Part shown: positions 42,589 through 52,028 of the stretch, piece by piece
Layout of the letters: each line of letters opens with the position of its first letter
Numbering within the stretch: the stretch's first letter is position 1
Source: Hungatella sp.
Lineage (GTDB): Bacteria > Bacillota > Clostridia > Lachnospirales > Lachnospiraceae
Reading direction: 5' to 3'
Length of the DNA stretch: 64,000 nt
Assembly: GCA_022792815.1 (NCBI GenBank)
Contig: JAAWBS010000016.1
Span: 85,688 to 149,687, forward strand
Made by a program: the position numbers and the translations under genes
Notes under the pieces: generated by a model
The model's database searches: none
What the model saw: only the letters and a program-made list of their open reading frames with translations
Told to the model about the DNA's origin: nothing

Positions 42589-43087
42589 TTACAGATCTGT
42601 TTCGACAAAATGCTCATCATACAGGTTCCAGTATTTTTGATATACCCGGTTGTTTTGTCCGTCAATGTTTAACTGATACATTCGGAATATCACCGGAAAG
42701 TTCTTGGGCTGCCACTGTTCTTTGTAAGAATAGCAATAGTTCATGCCGATTCGTCTCATAACAGCCCCGCTTCCGGGGTTGTTTTTGTCATGCGTCGCCG
42801 TGATATAAGGAATCCCTTCTTCTTTCAGAAATTCGATGACGGCCCTGCCCGCCTCACTGGCCATTCCCTGATGCCAGTATTCTCTGCGGAGCGCATACCC
42901 AAAATCATGGCTGTCATCCTCTTCTGCATGTACATACCCGATGGGGGGAATCCTGGTCTTTGAGGCAGATTGCAAAACAATACTTCTTATCTTTTAGACG
43001 CTTTTCATAAAAATTCTTAGCTTCATTCCGGTCCTTTAGGGGATGCCACGGCAAAAAAGTATTGACCTCCTTGTTCAGGTGATCCAT
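42589..43087 (-). pseudogene. Truncated, frameshifted GNAT acetyltransferase
   Basis: The C-terminal part (42589-42960) has GNAT hallmarks: IGYVHAEEDDSHDFGYALRR, then YWHQGMASEAGRAVIEFL (acetyl-CoA loop) and GSGAVMRRIGM. The upstream part (ATG 43087; GAGG 8 bases before it) reads VNTFLPWHPLKDRNEAKNFY...YCFAICLKDQD in another frame. The two frames meet at a six-base G tract on the plus strand (42943-42948); removing one base would join them. The first 20-25 residues of a normal GNAT are also missing. It is thus broken by a frameshift and a 5' truncation. Confidence 0.75.
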
Positions 43088-43160
43088 TTTCATTTCCTCA
43101 AATTTTAATTTGTATGTTTTATAGAATCCTGCAATCCCATTGGTTTTTATGGCAGCTCCT

Positions 43161-43949
43161 TTAACGGGGCGGCTCTGGGCGTCGGACCGGCGGGGTCACG
43201 AAGGAAAGCCACTGTTCCTGAGTCCCATGAAACACATTGAGATCCACAAAGGGCTCTTCTCCTGAAAATCCTTCTAATCTCCCCCGGTTGGAGTACTGCC
43301 AGAAGGTCCAGCCATATTCTGTGTCCCCGCCGGTTTGGGAGTTCAGCTGCGGCTCTCTCCAGATGTCCCGGATCCACAGGGGGTAGTCGTCAAATTTCCC
43401 CCGGATATACAGTTCCCAGGCTTCCATGGTGGCGTAGATCACCGGTTTTTGGCCGAAGGCCTGTTCCGTTTGTTCCAGATAGTCTCTCAGTTCCGCCTCC
43501 ACCTGCCCCGGGTCCGGCGGGTTCTCTTTTTTATCTCCGTAGAACTCCACGTCCACCACCGGGGCCATGAGGTTGGGAAAGGGATCCACCGTGGCGATAA
43601 AGTGTTGGGCCTGGGCGGCTCCTGGGCTGTCGAAGCTGAAAAAATGGTAAGCCCCGACGTTTAAGTCGGTTTCCAGAGCCTTTTCACAGTTTACGGCAAA
43701 GGTTTCGTCGATGTGGGAGCTGCCCTCGGTGGCTTTGATGTAGGCAAATTGGATCTTTTGCCGGGACAGTATCTGCCAGTCGATGTCCCCCTGGTAGTGG
43801 GACACGTCCACTCCCCGCACCGGGTAAGAGCCTGCCGCCGGTCCGTTGATGTGGACGTATCCGTGGTACAGGGCGAGGCCAAAGCCCAGGCAGAGGGCGG
43901 CGGCAAGGGAAAGGGCGGTGATGAGGGCGGTCAGAAGTCGTTTTTTCAT
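43161..43949 (-). CDS. GH25 lysozyme-family muramidase
   Basis: A 262-residue membrane-anchored or secreted hydrolase. An N-terminal hydrophobic segment (about 7-28) is followed by the GH25 barrel: RGVDVSHYQGDIDW at about residues 45-58, FAYIKATEG, VGAYHFF, and the catalytic DVE in APVVDVEFYG. The C-terminal WQYSNRGRLEGFSG segment is usual. It cuts the MurNAc-GlcNAc bond of peptidoglycan, either for remodelling or against competitors. GGAGGA precedes the ATG at 8 bases. No holin or phage genes are near. Confidence 0.9.
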   Translation of the reverse strand: MKKRLLTALITALSLAAALCLGFGLALYHGYVHINGPAAGSYPVRGVDVSHYQGDIDWQILSRQKIQFAYIKATEGSSHIDETFAVNCEKALETDLNVGAYHFFSFDSPGAAQAQHFIATVDPFPNLMAPVVDVEFYGDKKENPPDPGQVEAELRDYLEQTEQAFGQKPVIYATMEAWELYIRGKFDDYPLWIRDIWREPQLNSQTGGDTEYGWTFWQYSNRGRLEGFSGEEPFVDLNVFHGTQEQWLSFVTPPVRRPEPPR

Positions 43950-44069
43950 AGGGAATCCTCCACGGAGCTCTCGTTCTCGCAGGCCGGATGGCCTGTTCTC
44001 AGCTTTATTGTAAAGAGCGCGGCTTTTTCTGTCAATGCCTGTTTTTCCCGAAAATTCTCCGGATTCTCA

Positions 44070-44098
44070 TTGAGGAGGCGGTTCTTTTTTGATATACT
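44070..44098 (+). promoter_or_regulatory. Promoter of the 988-residue orphan gene
   Basis: TTGAGG, a 17-base spacer, TATACT; about 90 bases before the ATG at 44195. Confidence 0.6.
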
Positions 44099-44194
44099 TT
44101 GGGGTATGGAAGACCGGGACTGTCCCGCCTGTTCCCACATGGGAGGAGGTTGAGGATTTTGACGGTCAGAGGCAGTGACGAGGGAGGAGAGAAC

Positions 44195-47161
44195 ATGGCA
44201 GAGACGGGAAAGACAGGGGCTCTCGGGGAGTTTATGGCCCTTTTTGAGAATCCGAGACAGGCAAAGCAGAGCGACGGCTGGAGGCGGTATTTTTTGTCGG
44301 AGGCCTTTTTGGGGGAGCAGTTTTCAGAGGAGTTTGCCAGGGGGCTGTCCGATTACCTGAGAGGACAGGGGACGTGTCCGTGGGACAATCTTCCCATGGG
44401 GCTTTTGATGGAGCTGGCCATCGCCTACGGGCTGGTTCCCCGGTTTGAGCGGGCGGAGTATTTTGAGGGGCTTAAGTATCCCAAGGAGTGGTACAAGGTT
44501 TCGACGGAACGGGGGGAGCTGTTTCCGGCCATAGATTATGTGGCGGAGATTTTCAACATCCAGGGGCGGGAATGCGACTTAAAGTCCATGACAAGGCGCA
44601 TGATGAATCAGCCGGGCAACAAGGTGCGCCACAACGCGTTTTCCGACTATCTGGCCCTGCGGGAGATGAGCAGACGGGGGCTTCTGGAGGGGGACGGGGA
44701 GGTCTGGCAGAGTATTCTGAACAAGTGCCGGGTCCATTATCTCTATGAGCGCAACGGCAAACGGCCGGGCCAGGGGGATTATGAGAGCCGCAGCGAGTGT
44801 GTGGTGAAGTTGTACGTCCAGTGGCTTAAGGACGAGAGACTGCCGGAGCAGGTGCTGAAGTTTTTCTACAAAAAGCTGGATTTTAAGGATCTGGACCGCA
44901 GCAGCACCAGAGGGCTCTACGGGGCCCTCAAGGAGCAGGTGGTCCGGCAGATGCCGGATGTGGAGGAGCTCCTTTTTGGGGAAGACGGAAAGGAACAGGC
45001 CATTGTGAAGGTTTACAGGGTCTGCGCCGGGATCATCAATGACCATCAGACCAATCATGACAAGTCGGTTTATGAGGAGACAAAGGAGATTGGCCGGCGG
45101 GTCGAAGAGCTGTCTGCCATGCCCCAGTGGGATCTGCTTAAGGGGGACGGGACGTTTTTCGAGAGGCTGTTTTTTGTGGCGAAGCGCCTTGTGATGCCGC
45201 CTTCTCTGGCCCGGTGGCTGATTGGCTACCTGTGGGAGGGGGATTTTCCGGAGCCTAAGAGGACGGAGCTTGTGGAGAGCCTCTTGAGATCCCTCTCCAC
45301 GGAGAGGAGCTGCAGGGAGATGGACCACGTCTGTGAGGTGGATTTTGGGGACAGGGACCTGGGAGAATTGGAGCCGGGGGAGATGGAGGCCAGCGAGGAT
45401 TTCTGGCAGTATTATCTCATGAGGGGCTTTGGATACCGCCACCGGAAGCTGAGAGGCCAGTGGGAGGTGGATTACATCTATGAGGCGGAAGGGTACTGCT
45501 ATCTTCCCGCCTACATCAGCTACCTCTATGATCCTTCCAGGGCGTGGCAGAGACGGTTCACAAGGTTTGATGAGGAGCGGGAGCAGATCTTACGGCCTGT
45601 GAGGCGGGAGTGTCAGCTGCCTGACGGGCGGCGGCTGACCGTGGAGTTCCATTACCACTATTGCCTGTACTTTGTGGACGGAGCGCCGGTGACGGCCCCG
45701 GTCATAAGGTTTGAGGAACTGAAGGCGGCAGACGTAAGGCCCCTGGAGTTTTTCTTCCTTCTGGCCGTCACTGCCATCGCGGTCCGGGAGCGCCCGGAGG
45801 CGGAGGCGCTGATTGAGACATGGCTGCGGAGGATTCCCATTTATCCTCAGATCTGCCCTCTGATCGCCAGGCTTCTGGCCGGGGACAATGACCGGCTGCC
45901 GGAGGACGTGAGGGAAGTATATTATATGGAACAGGAACGGTTCTGTTTTCGGGCTGTTGTGGGGGAGCCGGGAATCCGGGTGTTCCGGCAGGTGGATTTC
46001 GGATGGCAGGACATTCCTTACCGGCGGTCGGAGTTCGGCTGGAAATGGGTGGACCTGCCCCCGGACCTTGCCAAAAGGGCGGAAGCGTTTTTGACCGGCA
46101 CAGAGAGGACGGCCGGTGAGACCGCCCGGGAGATTCTGGAAGGGTTGAGACAGCCGCTGCCCACGTGCAGGGAGGTTCGGACGGTGGCCCACATGGATGT
46201 GGCGGAGAAGACGGCCGCCATTTTGGAGACCATGGGGTATTTTGAGAAGGAAGAGAGCTACTGTGTGCTGCGGTACGGGGAGCGGAGGGAGCGGCGCCAT
46301 GACCGGCTGTTTTACGGCGCCAAGGTTCCTTTTGGCTTTTCTGTCAGGGCGCAGTCCGGGGCCCATGAGAGGTGGGTCGATTATCTCACATCCACCTGCG
46401 GCACAAAGATCAAGGAGGGCAAACGGCTGGCGGCCCGGTTTGGCTGGGGCTTTAAGTACAGCCACGAATCGGATTTCTGGCCGATCTGCGTCTATGTGGG
46501 GGACAGCGGGACTTACTACGCTTACGGGGCCGTCAAGCTTCACCGGGCGGAAAGTCTGGTGGAGCTTCTGGCGGATGTGCTTCGGACCGAGTTTCTGGGA
46601 GTGACGGAGGCGGCGGCCTACGAGGGATGCCTGACCGTATCCCGGTTCGATCACAGACTGGAGTACTGCTACGGGGAGGAGGACTGGCTCGGCTCCGTAA
46701 GAGGGGAAGAGAAGGGGCAGGCGGACCTGTTTACGGTGTTTGGAAGACATCGGCTGTGGATCGAGTTTTCCCGGTGGCTTGACGATTGTCTGGGGGAGGG
46801 GCTTCCCTTCTGGGTCAATGTGGCGGTCCTGGGGCTTGACCCGGACTTTGGAGGCTCCCTCACGTTCCGGGGAATCCACGTGGAGGAGGAACCTGTGGAA
46901 CCGGAGGGAGGCCGGGAGGATTTTTGGGAGTTTTGCGATGCAGAGGACGGGGAGGCCAAAAGAGAGCGGCCCGGGGAGGACGGGACGTCGGGACGAAGCA
47001 GACGGGGGAGGGAGGAGTACGGCGTGTACTGCCCCGACGTGCCGGTGCTTGTGTGGGAAAAAGGCCTGGACCTGGAAGGCCGCATGGAGTCTCTTCGGGA
47101 GGCAGTCGGGTGGTATGAGGGACGGAGGGGGGAGAGCAGAGTGCGGATTGTGGTGGAGTGA
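44195..47161 (+). CDS. Large soluble protein of unknown function (988 residues)
   Basis: I do not recognise this protein. ATG 44195 follows GGGAGGAGA by about 5 bases; an upstream in-frame start at 44099 lies at the promoter -10 and is rejected. There is no signal peptide or membrane helix. It is rich in Trp, Tyr, Arg and Glu, mostly helical in the first half, with a WRRYFLSEAFLGEQFSEEFA segment near residue 25 that weakly recalls uncharacterised Clostridial J-domain-associated proteins. The second half has repeated Trp-containing segments such as VDFGWQDIPYRRSEFGWKW. Residues 905-945 are low-complexity Glu/Gly/Arg. It is monocistronic, between a lysozyme and a diguanylate cyclase. Codon bias and length make it a real gene. 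Confidence 0.8.
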   Translation: MAETGKTGALGEFMALFENPRQAKQSDGWRRYFLSEAFLGEQFSEEFARGLSDYLRGQGTCPWDNLPMGLLMELAIAYGLVPRFERAEYFEGLKYPKEWYKVSTERGELFPAIDYVAEIFNIQGRECDLKSMTRRMMNQPGNKVRHNAFSDYLALREMSRRGLLEGDGEVWQSILNKCRVHYLYERNGKRPGQGDYESRSECVVKLYVQWLKDERLPEQVLKFFYKKLDFKDLDRSSTRGLYGALKEQVVRQMPDVEELLFGEDGKEQAIVKVYRVCAGIINDHQTNHDKSVYEETKEIGRRVEELSAMPQWDLLKGDGTFFERLFFVAKRLVMPPSLARWLIGYLWEGDFPEPKRTELVESLLRSLSTERSCREMDHVCEVDFGDRDLGELEPGEMEASEDFWQYYLMRGFGYRHRKLRGQWEVDYIYEAEGYCYLPAYISYLYDPSRAWQRRFTRFDEEREQILRPVRRECQLPDGRRLTVEFHYHYCLYFVDGAPVTAPVIRFEELKAADVRPLEFFFLLAVTAIAVRERPEAEALIETWLRRIPIYPQICPLIARLLAGDNDRLPEDVREVYYMEQERFCFRAVVGEPGIRVFRQVDFGWQDIPYRRSEFGWKWVDLPPDLAKRAEAFLTGTERTAGETAREILEGLRQPLPTCREVRTVAHMDVAEKTAAILETMGYFEKEESYCVLRYGERRERRHDRLFYGAKVPFGFSVRAQSGAHERWVDYLTSTCGTKIKEGKRLAARFGWGFKYSHESDFWPICVYVGDSGTYYAYGAVKLHRAESLVELLADVLRTEFLGVTEAAAYEGCLTVSRFDHRLEYCYGEEDWLGSVRGEEKGQADLFTVFGRHRLWIEFSRWLDDCLGEGLPFWVNVAVLGLDPDFGGSLTFRGIHVEEEPVEPEGGREDFWEFCDAEDGEAKRERPGEDGTSGRSRRGREEYGVYCPDVPVLVWEKGLDLEGRMESLREAVGWYEGRRGESRVRIVVE

Positions 47162-47185
47162 GAAAGCCGAAAAGCCACACATCTC

Positions 47186-47214
47186 TTGCCTTACATCTCA
47201 AGCCATGTTATAAT
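47186..47214 (+). promoter_or_regulatory. Promoter of the diguanylate cyclase gene
   Basis: TTGCCT, a 17-base spacer, TATAAT; leader of about 90 bases. Confidence 0.75.
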
Positions 47215-47312
47215 ATGGCACAGAGAGAAATCTGCCTCTGCGGATTTCCATGATCACCCTGACCAAAACAGTAAAATGGCTTGACAATGGGACGAACTCG
47301 AGGAGTGCTTAC

Positions 47313-48218
47313 ATGGAAAAAATATTGATCGTTGATGACAGCCTTACCCAGGCTGCCCAGTTAAAATCGATTTTAGATGCCGAATATGAGATTAACCTTG
47401 CCCACACAGCGGAGGATGGTCTTAAGCTTGCCAGTACAGGCGGTTATTCTCTGATTCTGTTGGATGTGGTTATGCCGGGGATGGACGGATTTACCCTGCT
47501 GAAAAAGCTGCAGGAGGAGATTATCACCCAGAGTGTCCCGGTGATTCTGATCACAAGCCTTTCCGATATCCAGCATGAGCAGCTGGGGCTGACCTTGGGT
47601 GCGGTTGACTACATATCAAAACCGTTTCATCCCCTTATCGTGAAAGCCAGGGTCAATACTCATATTAAACTGTACAAGTACCGCAAGCAGGTGGAGCTCC
47701 AGTCCATGACCGACCAGCTGACCGGAATTGCCAACAGGCGGCAGCATGACTGCTACAGCATCATCAAGTGGAATGAAGCCACCCGCCTGCAGGTTCCGTT
47801 TTCTGTCTGTATGTTTGATATTGACCATTTTAAGGCATATAATGATACCTTTGGCCATCCGGCAGGGGATAAAGTCATCGCTTCCGTGGCAAAGACCTTG
47901 TCGTCCTATTTTCAGCGAAGTACGGATTTTTTGGCCAGATATGGGGGAGAAGAGTTTGTGGCCTTCTTTTTGGGAGACAGTGAGAAAGGGGCACTTGAGT
48001 ATCTGAAGAAGATTTGCCGGGCAGTGGAGGATCTTCAGATTCCGCATGATCCCTCGACTGCCAAGTGGGTCACCGTCAGCATCGGAGGAATCACCGTGAT
48101 TCCCCAGAGATCAGATTCCTACGAGGTCTATCTGAGGATCGCGGATACCATGCTGTATGATGCAAAACGGTTTGGACGGAACCGGGTGGTATGGGCCAAC
48201 GAGGGGAGTGGGAAGTGA
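47313..48218 (+). CDS. Response regulator-diguanylate cyclase (REC-GGDEF)
   Basis: A 301-residue cytosolic enzyme that makes cyclic di-GMP when phosphorylated. The receiver domain (1-120) has D8/D9 and phospho-acceptor D51; the GGDEF domain (about 130-301) has an intact active site GGEEF at 211-215 and an inhibitory I-site RSTD at 202-205, exactly five residues upstream. So it should be an active, product-inhibited, PleD/WspR-like cyclase. No cognate kinase is adjacent. ATG 47313 follows GAGGAG at about 8 bases; an earlier in-frame start at 47250 is less likely. The chemoreceptor gene follows from its own promoter. Confidence 0.9.
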   Translation: MEKILIVDDSLTQAAQLKSILDAEYEINLAHTAEDGLKLASTGGYSLILLDVVMPGMDGFTLLKKLQEEIITQSVPVILITSLSDIQHEQLGLTLGAVDYISKPFHPLIVKARVNTHIKLYKYRKQVELQSMTDQLTGIANRRQHDCYSIIKWNEATRLQVPFSVCMFDIDHFKAYNDTFGHPAGDKVIASVAKTLSSYFQRSTDFLARYGGEEFVAFFLGDSEKGALEYLKKICRAVEDLQIPHDPSTAKWVTVSIGGITVIPQRSDSYEVYLRIADTMLYDAKRFGRNRVVWANEGSGK

Positions 48219-48239
48219 CATGAAACAGGGATAAGTCGG

Positions 48240-48269
48240 TTGACAAATCCGTTTATATCCCTCTATAAT
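48240..48269 (+). promoter_or_regulatory. Promoter of the chemoreceptor gene
   Basis: TTGACA, an 18-base spacer, TATAAT, about 60 bases before ATG 48332. Confidence 0.85.
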
Positions 48270-48331
48270 TAGGAGGGCAGAGGAGAGAGAAAGAGTCTTA
48301 AGTATCATAAACAACAAGGGGGATGTAAGAG

Positions 48332-50314
48332 ATGAAAAGGGGAAAGAGTATTCGGACAAAGATTACCAAATGCCTTATCCTGACAGTTCTGGGCGCGGTG
48401 TTTGTGGTGGGGGGATCCAGCATTGTACTGAATTACAGGAGCACCATGGCCACGGTGGATCAGATGATGAGCGAGAGCGCCAATCTGGCGGCGGAGCGGG
48501 TGGAGCAGGAGCTGACGGCCTACAAGAATGTGGCCATGGACACAGGCTGTATTTCTCAGCTGTCAGATGAGTCTGTGCCAGTGGAAGAGAAGCGGGCTAT
48601 CATCGATGAGCGGGTGAGCATGCACGACCTGCAGAGAGGCAATCTGATCGGTCCCGACGGGATCAGCATGTTTGACGGCAAGGACTATTCTGACCGGGAG
48701 TATGTGAGGCAGGCCATGGCGGGTCATGTGTATGTGTCGGAGCCGCTGATCAGCAAGATAACAGGGGAATTGTCCATCATGGTTGCGGCGCCTCTGTACG
48801 CGGACGGGAACCACGGTTCCTCCATCGTGGGAGTCGTATATTTTGTTCCCCACGAGACGTTTCTGAATGATATCGTGTCCTCCATAAAGGTCAGTGAAAA
48901 CAGCAGGGCCTACATGATCAACCGATCCGGAGACACGATTGCAGATATCACCCTTGACACCATCACGGTCCAGAATATTGAAAATGAGGCCAACAGCGAT
49001 TCGTCCTTAAAGGAGCTGGCGGCGATTCACAGCAGGATGCGTCAGGGTGAGAACGGATTCGGAAGTTATAAAAACGGAGTGAAACCCATGTTTGCCGCCT
49101 ATGCCTCGGTGAACGGCACAGACGGCTGGAGCGTGGCAGTGACTGCTCCTCAGTCCGATTATCTGTCCAGTACATACAGCGGCATTGTCATCAATGTGGC
49201 AGTGATCGTGGTGTCCATCTTTGTCTCCAGCGGAGTTGCCTTAAGCCTGGCGGGAAGCATCAGCAATCCCATGAAGGCCTGTGCAGAGCGCATGAGACTT
49301 TTGGCGGAGGGCGATCTGAAGTCTCCGGTTCCCAAGGTCGACAGTGAGGACGAGACCGGTATGCTGGCTAGGTCTACCGGAGAGTTGGTGGAGGGTCTGA
49401 GCACGATCATCAATGATATCAATTATCTTCTGGGGGAGATGGCCCGTCAGAATCTGGATATCCGGTCCAGGAATCGGGAGGCTTATGTGGGAAGTTTTCA
49501 GAATATTCTCTTGTCCATGCGCAATATGAAAGTGGAGTTGAGCAACACCATCCGCCAGATCAATCAATCGGCCAATCAGGTGTCCTCTGCCAGCAGCCAT
49601 ATCTCTGTCAGCGCCCAGACTATGAGTCAGGGGGCAGTAGAGCAGGCCAGTTCTGTGGAAGAACTGGCGGCGCGGATCGCGGAGATCTCCGACCAGGCCA
49701 AGGGTACGGCGGAGGGAGCCCTTGACGCCCGGAGCCAGACCCATCACGCAGGGGAAGAAGTTTCCGCATGCAATCATCAGATGCAGGAGCTGATGGAGGC
49801 CATGGGGAAAATCAAACACAGTTCCGACGAGATCGGAAAGATCATCAAGACCATTGAAGATATTGCCTTTCAGACCAATATCCTGGCTTTGAACGCGGCA
49901 GTGGAGGCAGCCCGGGCAGGCAGCGCAGGCAAGGGATTTGCCGTGGTGGCAGATGAGGTACGAAACCTGGCCAGCAAATCGGCGGAGGCCTCCAAGAGCA
50001 CATCGGCTCTGATCGAACACTCTTCTCAGGCGGTAAACCGGGGAACAGAGATCGCAAAGCACACGGCAGACACACTGCTGGAGGTGGTAAGCAGCATGGA
50101 TTCGGTGGTCAGCTCCATTGACCGGATCGCCACGGTGTCCAATGAGCAGTCCGATGCCGTGGTTCAGGTTACGGAGGGGATCAGCCAGATCTCCAGCGTG
50201 GTGCAGAGCAACAGCGCCACGGCAGAAGAAAGCGCGGCAGCCAGCCAGGAGCTTTCCGCCGAGGCAGAGGGACTTAAGAAACTGGTGGATCAGTTTATGC
50301 TGGCCCAAAATTGA
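48332..50314 (+). CDS. Methyl-accepting chemotaxis protein (dCache sensor)
   Basis: A 660-residue transmembrane receptor. TM1 is at about 12-32, an extracellular double-Cache-type sensor at about 35-275, TM2 at about 285-307, then HAMP and a long cytoplasmic helical hairpin. The hairpin tip [20 protein letters not shown] and the following VADEVRNLA mark the conserved CheA/CheW contact region. dCache domains usually bind amino acids or small acids. No CheA, CheW or flagellar genes are in the window. The short DUF2200 gene begins 9 bases after its stop. Confidence 0.92.
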   Translation: MKRGKSIRTKITKCLILTVLGAVFVVGGSSIVLNYRSTMATVDQMMSESANLAAERVEQELTAYKNVAMDTGCISQLSDESVPVEEKRAIIDERVSMHDLQRGNLIGPDGISMFDGKDYSDREYVRQAMAGHVYVSEPLISKITGELSIMVAAPLYADGNHGSSIVGVVYFVPHETFLNDIVSSIKVSENSRAYMINRSGDTIADITLDTITVQNIENEANSDSSLKELAAIHSRMRQGENGFGSYKNGVKPMFAAYASVNGTDGWSVAVTAPQSDYLSSTYSGIVINVAVIVVSIFVSSGVALSLAGSISNPMKACAERMRLLAEGDLKSPVPKVDSEDETGMLARSTGELVEGLSTIINDINYLLGEMARQNLDIRSRNREAYVGSFQNILLSMRNMKVELSNTIRQINQSANQVSSASSHISVSAQTMSQGAVEQASSVEELAARIAEISDQAKGTAEGALDARSQTHHAGEEVSACNHQMQELMEAMGKIKHSSDEIGKIIKTIEDIAFQTNILALNAAVEAARAGSAGKGFAVVADEVRNLASKSAEASKSTSALIEHSSQAVNRGTEIAKHTADTLLEVVSSMDSVVSSIDRIATVSNEQSDAVVQVTEGISQISSVVQSNSATAEESAAASQELSAEAEGLKKLVDQFMLAQN

Positions 50315-50323
50315 GGAGTATGT

Positions 50324-50674
50324 ATGGAGAACAGCAAAGTATTTGCCATGAAATTTTCCAAGGTCTATCCTCTCCTGGTCCAGAAGGCGGAGCGGAAGGG
50401 CAGAACAAAAGAGGAAGTGGATCAGATCATCTGCTGGCTCACAGGATATGACTCGAAGGGGCTTAAGGAGCAGATGGACCGGGATGTAGACTACGGGACT
50501 TTTTTCGACCAGGCCCCGGCCATGAACCCCGACTGTGCACGGATCAAAGGGGTGGTGTGCGGGGTACGGGTGGAGGAGATCGAGGACCCGCTGATGAAAA
50601 AGATCAGATATCTGGATAAGCTGGTGGACGAACTGGCCAGGGGGAAGGCTCTGGAGAAGATTTTCAGGAGCTGA
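50324..50674 (+). CDS. DUF2200-family protein
   Basis: A 116-residue cytosolic protein. [24 protein letters not shown] and IICWLTGYD are the conserved blocks of the DUF2200 family, whose role is unknown. It begins 9 bases after the chemoreceptor with a GGAG-like site, so it is probably on the same transcript. No catalytic motif is apparent. Confidence 0.8.
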   Translation: MENSKVFAMKFSKVYPLLVQKAERKGRTKEEVDQIICWLTGYDSKGLKEQMDRDVDYGTFFDQAPAMNPDCARIKGVVCGVRVEEIEDPLMKKIRYLDKLVDELARGKALEKIFRS

Positions 50675-50745
50675 ATACGGCGCTGATGATTCATAGCAGT
50701 GACAGAAAATGAAAACGCTCAACAAGAGCAGGGAGGAAATGTGAA

Positions 50746-51315
50746 ATGAAGTTATTCAGACAGTTATTCATGGGTAGTTTAATCGGAGGCCTGGTCCTCT
50801 TGGCAGGTTGTTCTAAGGATCCCGGAACGCCTCCGGAAGTGCTGTTAGACGGCGTCTCTGTGGTGGTGGGGGAGTCCACGCCCGGTTCCCTGAAGGAGGA
50901 AGGATTCGAGACCAACGATCTGGGAAAGATGATCTTTGAACTTCCGGACAAATCCTGGACGTCGTCCATCTTTTTGGAGAAAGACGATGTCTCCTACGCC
51001 ATGCTGACCCTGGTAAATGACAGCAAGGAGAAGAAATTAGTAGGCCAATGTGTGATCGAGGAGCTGGGATTTTATGGGTTGGATGATACCAAAAAGGACT
51101 TGAACATCTCCATAAACGGCGTGAATCCCATCGGAAAGACCGAGGATGAATTGAAAGAACTTTACCCGGAGCTGGAACTGGATGACGATGAGGGTGATTT
51201 CCGGTTCCATTACCTGAGAGACGGGGATTACAGTATTTGTTTTCAATATAATAAGGGCGTGATGACGGATATTGATGTGAGGCATTCCTTCAGCAAGAGT
51301 TATCAGTCCAAATAA
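50746..51315 (+). CDS. Small lipoprotein of unknown function
   Basis: A 189-residue exported lipoprotein: signal peptide with lipobox LLAGC (Cys22), then a short Pro-rich linker and an acidic beta-rich domain with no motif I recognise. GGGAGGAAA lies about 8 bases before the ATG. It may share the transcript of the chemoreceptor and DUF2200 genes (71-base gap). A 12-bp hairpin follows the stop. Confidence 0.78.
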   Translation: MKLFRQLFMGSLIGGLVLLAGCSKDPGTPPEVLLDGVSVVVGESTPGSLKEEGFETNDLGKMIFELPDKSWTSSIFLEKDDVSYAMLTLVNDSKEKKLVGQCVIEELGFYGLDDTKKDLNISINGVNPIGKTEDELKELYPELELDDDEGDFRFHYLRDGDYSICFQYNKGVMTDIDVRHSFSKSYQSK

Positions 51316-51330
51316 GCAGTCCAAACGATG

Positions 51331-51366
51331 TGAGGAAACCGGAGCGTGTGACTTCCGGTTTCCTCA
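51331..51366. terminator. Hairpin between convergent genes
   Basis: TGAGGAAACCGG, a 12-base middle, CCGGTTTCCTCA: a perfect 12-bp stem between the lipoprotein gene and the convergent sce7726-type gene. There is no long T-run on either side. Confidence 0.6.
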
Positions 51367-51373
51367 TACATAT

Positions 51374-51967
51374 TTAGGGAGAAATTTTTGCCCTGCGATA
51401 TCCCTCGATCACTTCCCTGATCGTCGTGTAATCCCGCTCAAACAGCTCCTGGCTGATCTGTTCATGGAGAAGGGGTTCCGGAACCTTGGCGAGGATCTTT
51501 TCCATGACAAACATCTTGCTCTTGTCCTGATACTTGGGCAGATGGTTGATCTTCTGGATATGGGCCAGTTCCGGACGCCAGAGAAGGCTTAGTTTAGCTC
51601 GAAGGAGCCGGCCGGGGTTGGGCAGAGCCTCCCGGAGTACGTAAAGATCAATGCGGTTTCCGTCCTGCTCCACGGTGATGATTCCCCACCACTCAGGCAC
51701 ATGTTCTTCCACATGGTTTCCGTGGCTGGAGCCTGCGGCCACATAATTGTAGTCAAAGTATCGGTCATAATCCTTGACCTGTCTCTCCAGACGGGCATAG
51801 GTGTCGGCGTCGCTCTTGATCTCGATTCCCGACAGGGAGGAAGGGCGCACCATCATCACGTCCGCCCTGGATTTTCCCACCTGCTTTTCTTCGATCATTC
51901 GTGTTTTCCCGTATCGCTCTTCCAGAAAGTCAAAGAGAGGCTCCCGGATGTCTCTGTCGTAGAGCAT
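51374..51967 (-). CDS. sce7726-family protein (PD-(D/E)XK nuclease-like)
   Basis: A 197-residue protein. MLYDRDIREPLFDFLEE at the start and the nuclease-like core RADVMMVRPSSLSGIEIKSDADTY (the D...ExK pattern, residues about 34-52) match the sce7726 family, thought to be restriction-like nucleases of unknown role. AGGAG is about 9 bases before the ATG. It follows a MATE gene in the same direction with a 61-base gap, so the two might be co-transcribed. Confidence 0.8.
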   Translation of the reverse strand: MLYDRDIREPLFDFLEERYGKTRMIEEKQVGKSRADVMMVRPSSLSGIEIKSDADTYARLERQVKDYDRYFDYNYVAAGSSHGNHVEEHVPEWWGIITVEQDGNRIDLYVLREALPNPGRLLRAKLSLLWRPELAHIQKINHLPKYQDKSKMFVMEKILAKVPEPLLHEQISQELFERDYTTIREVIEGYRRAKISP

Positions 51968-52028
51968 ATCATTTTTCTCCTATTTGTAAGATGTGCAAAG
52001 ATGGCAGCAGGCAAGGTTCCAATCCATT

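Noticed and set aside
45590..47182. Long minus-strand frame opposite the 988-residue gene
   Set aside because: His/Pro/Leu-rich mirror of the plus-strand gene, typical of a shadow frame.
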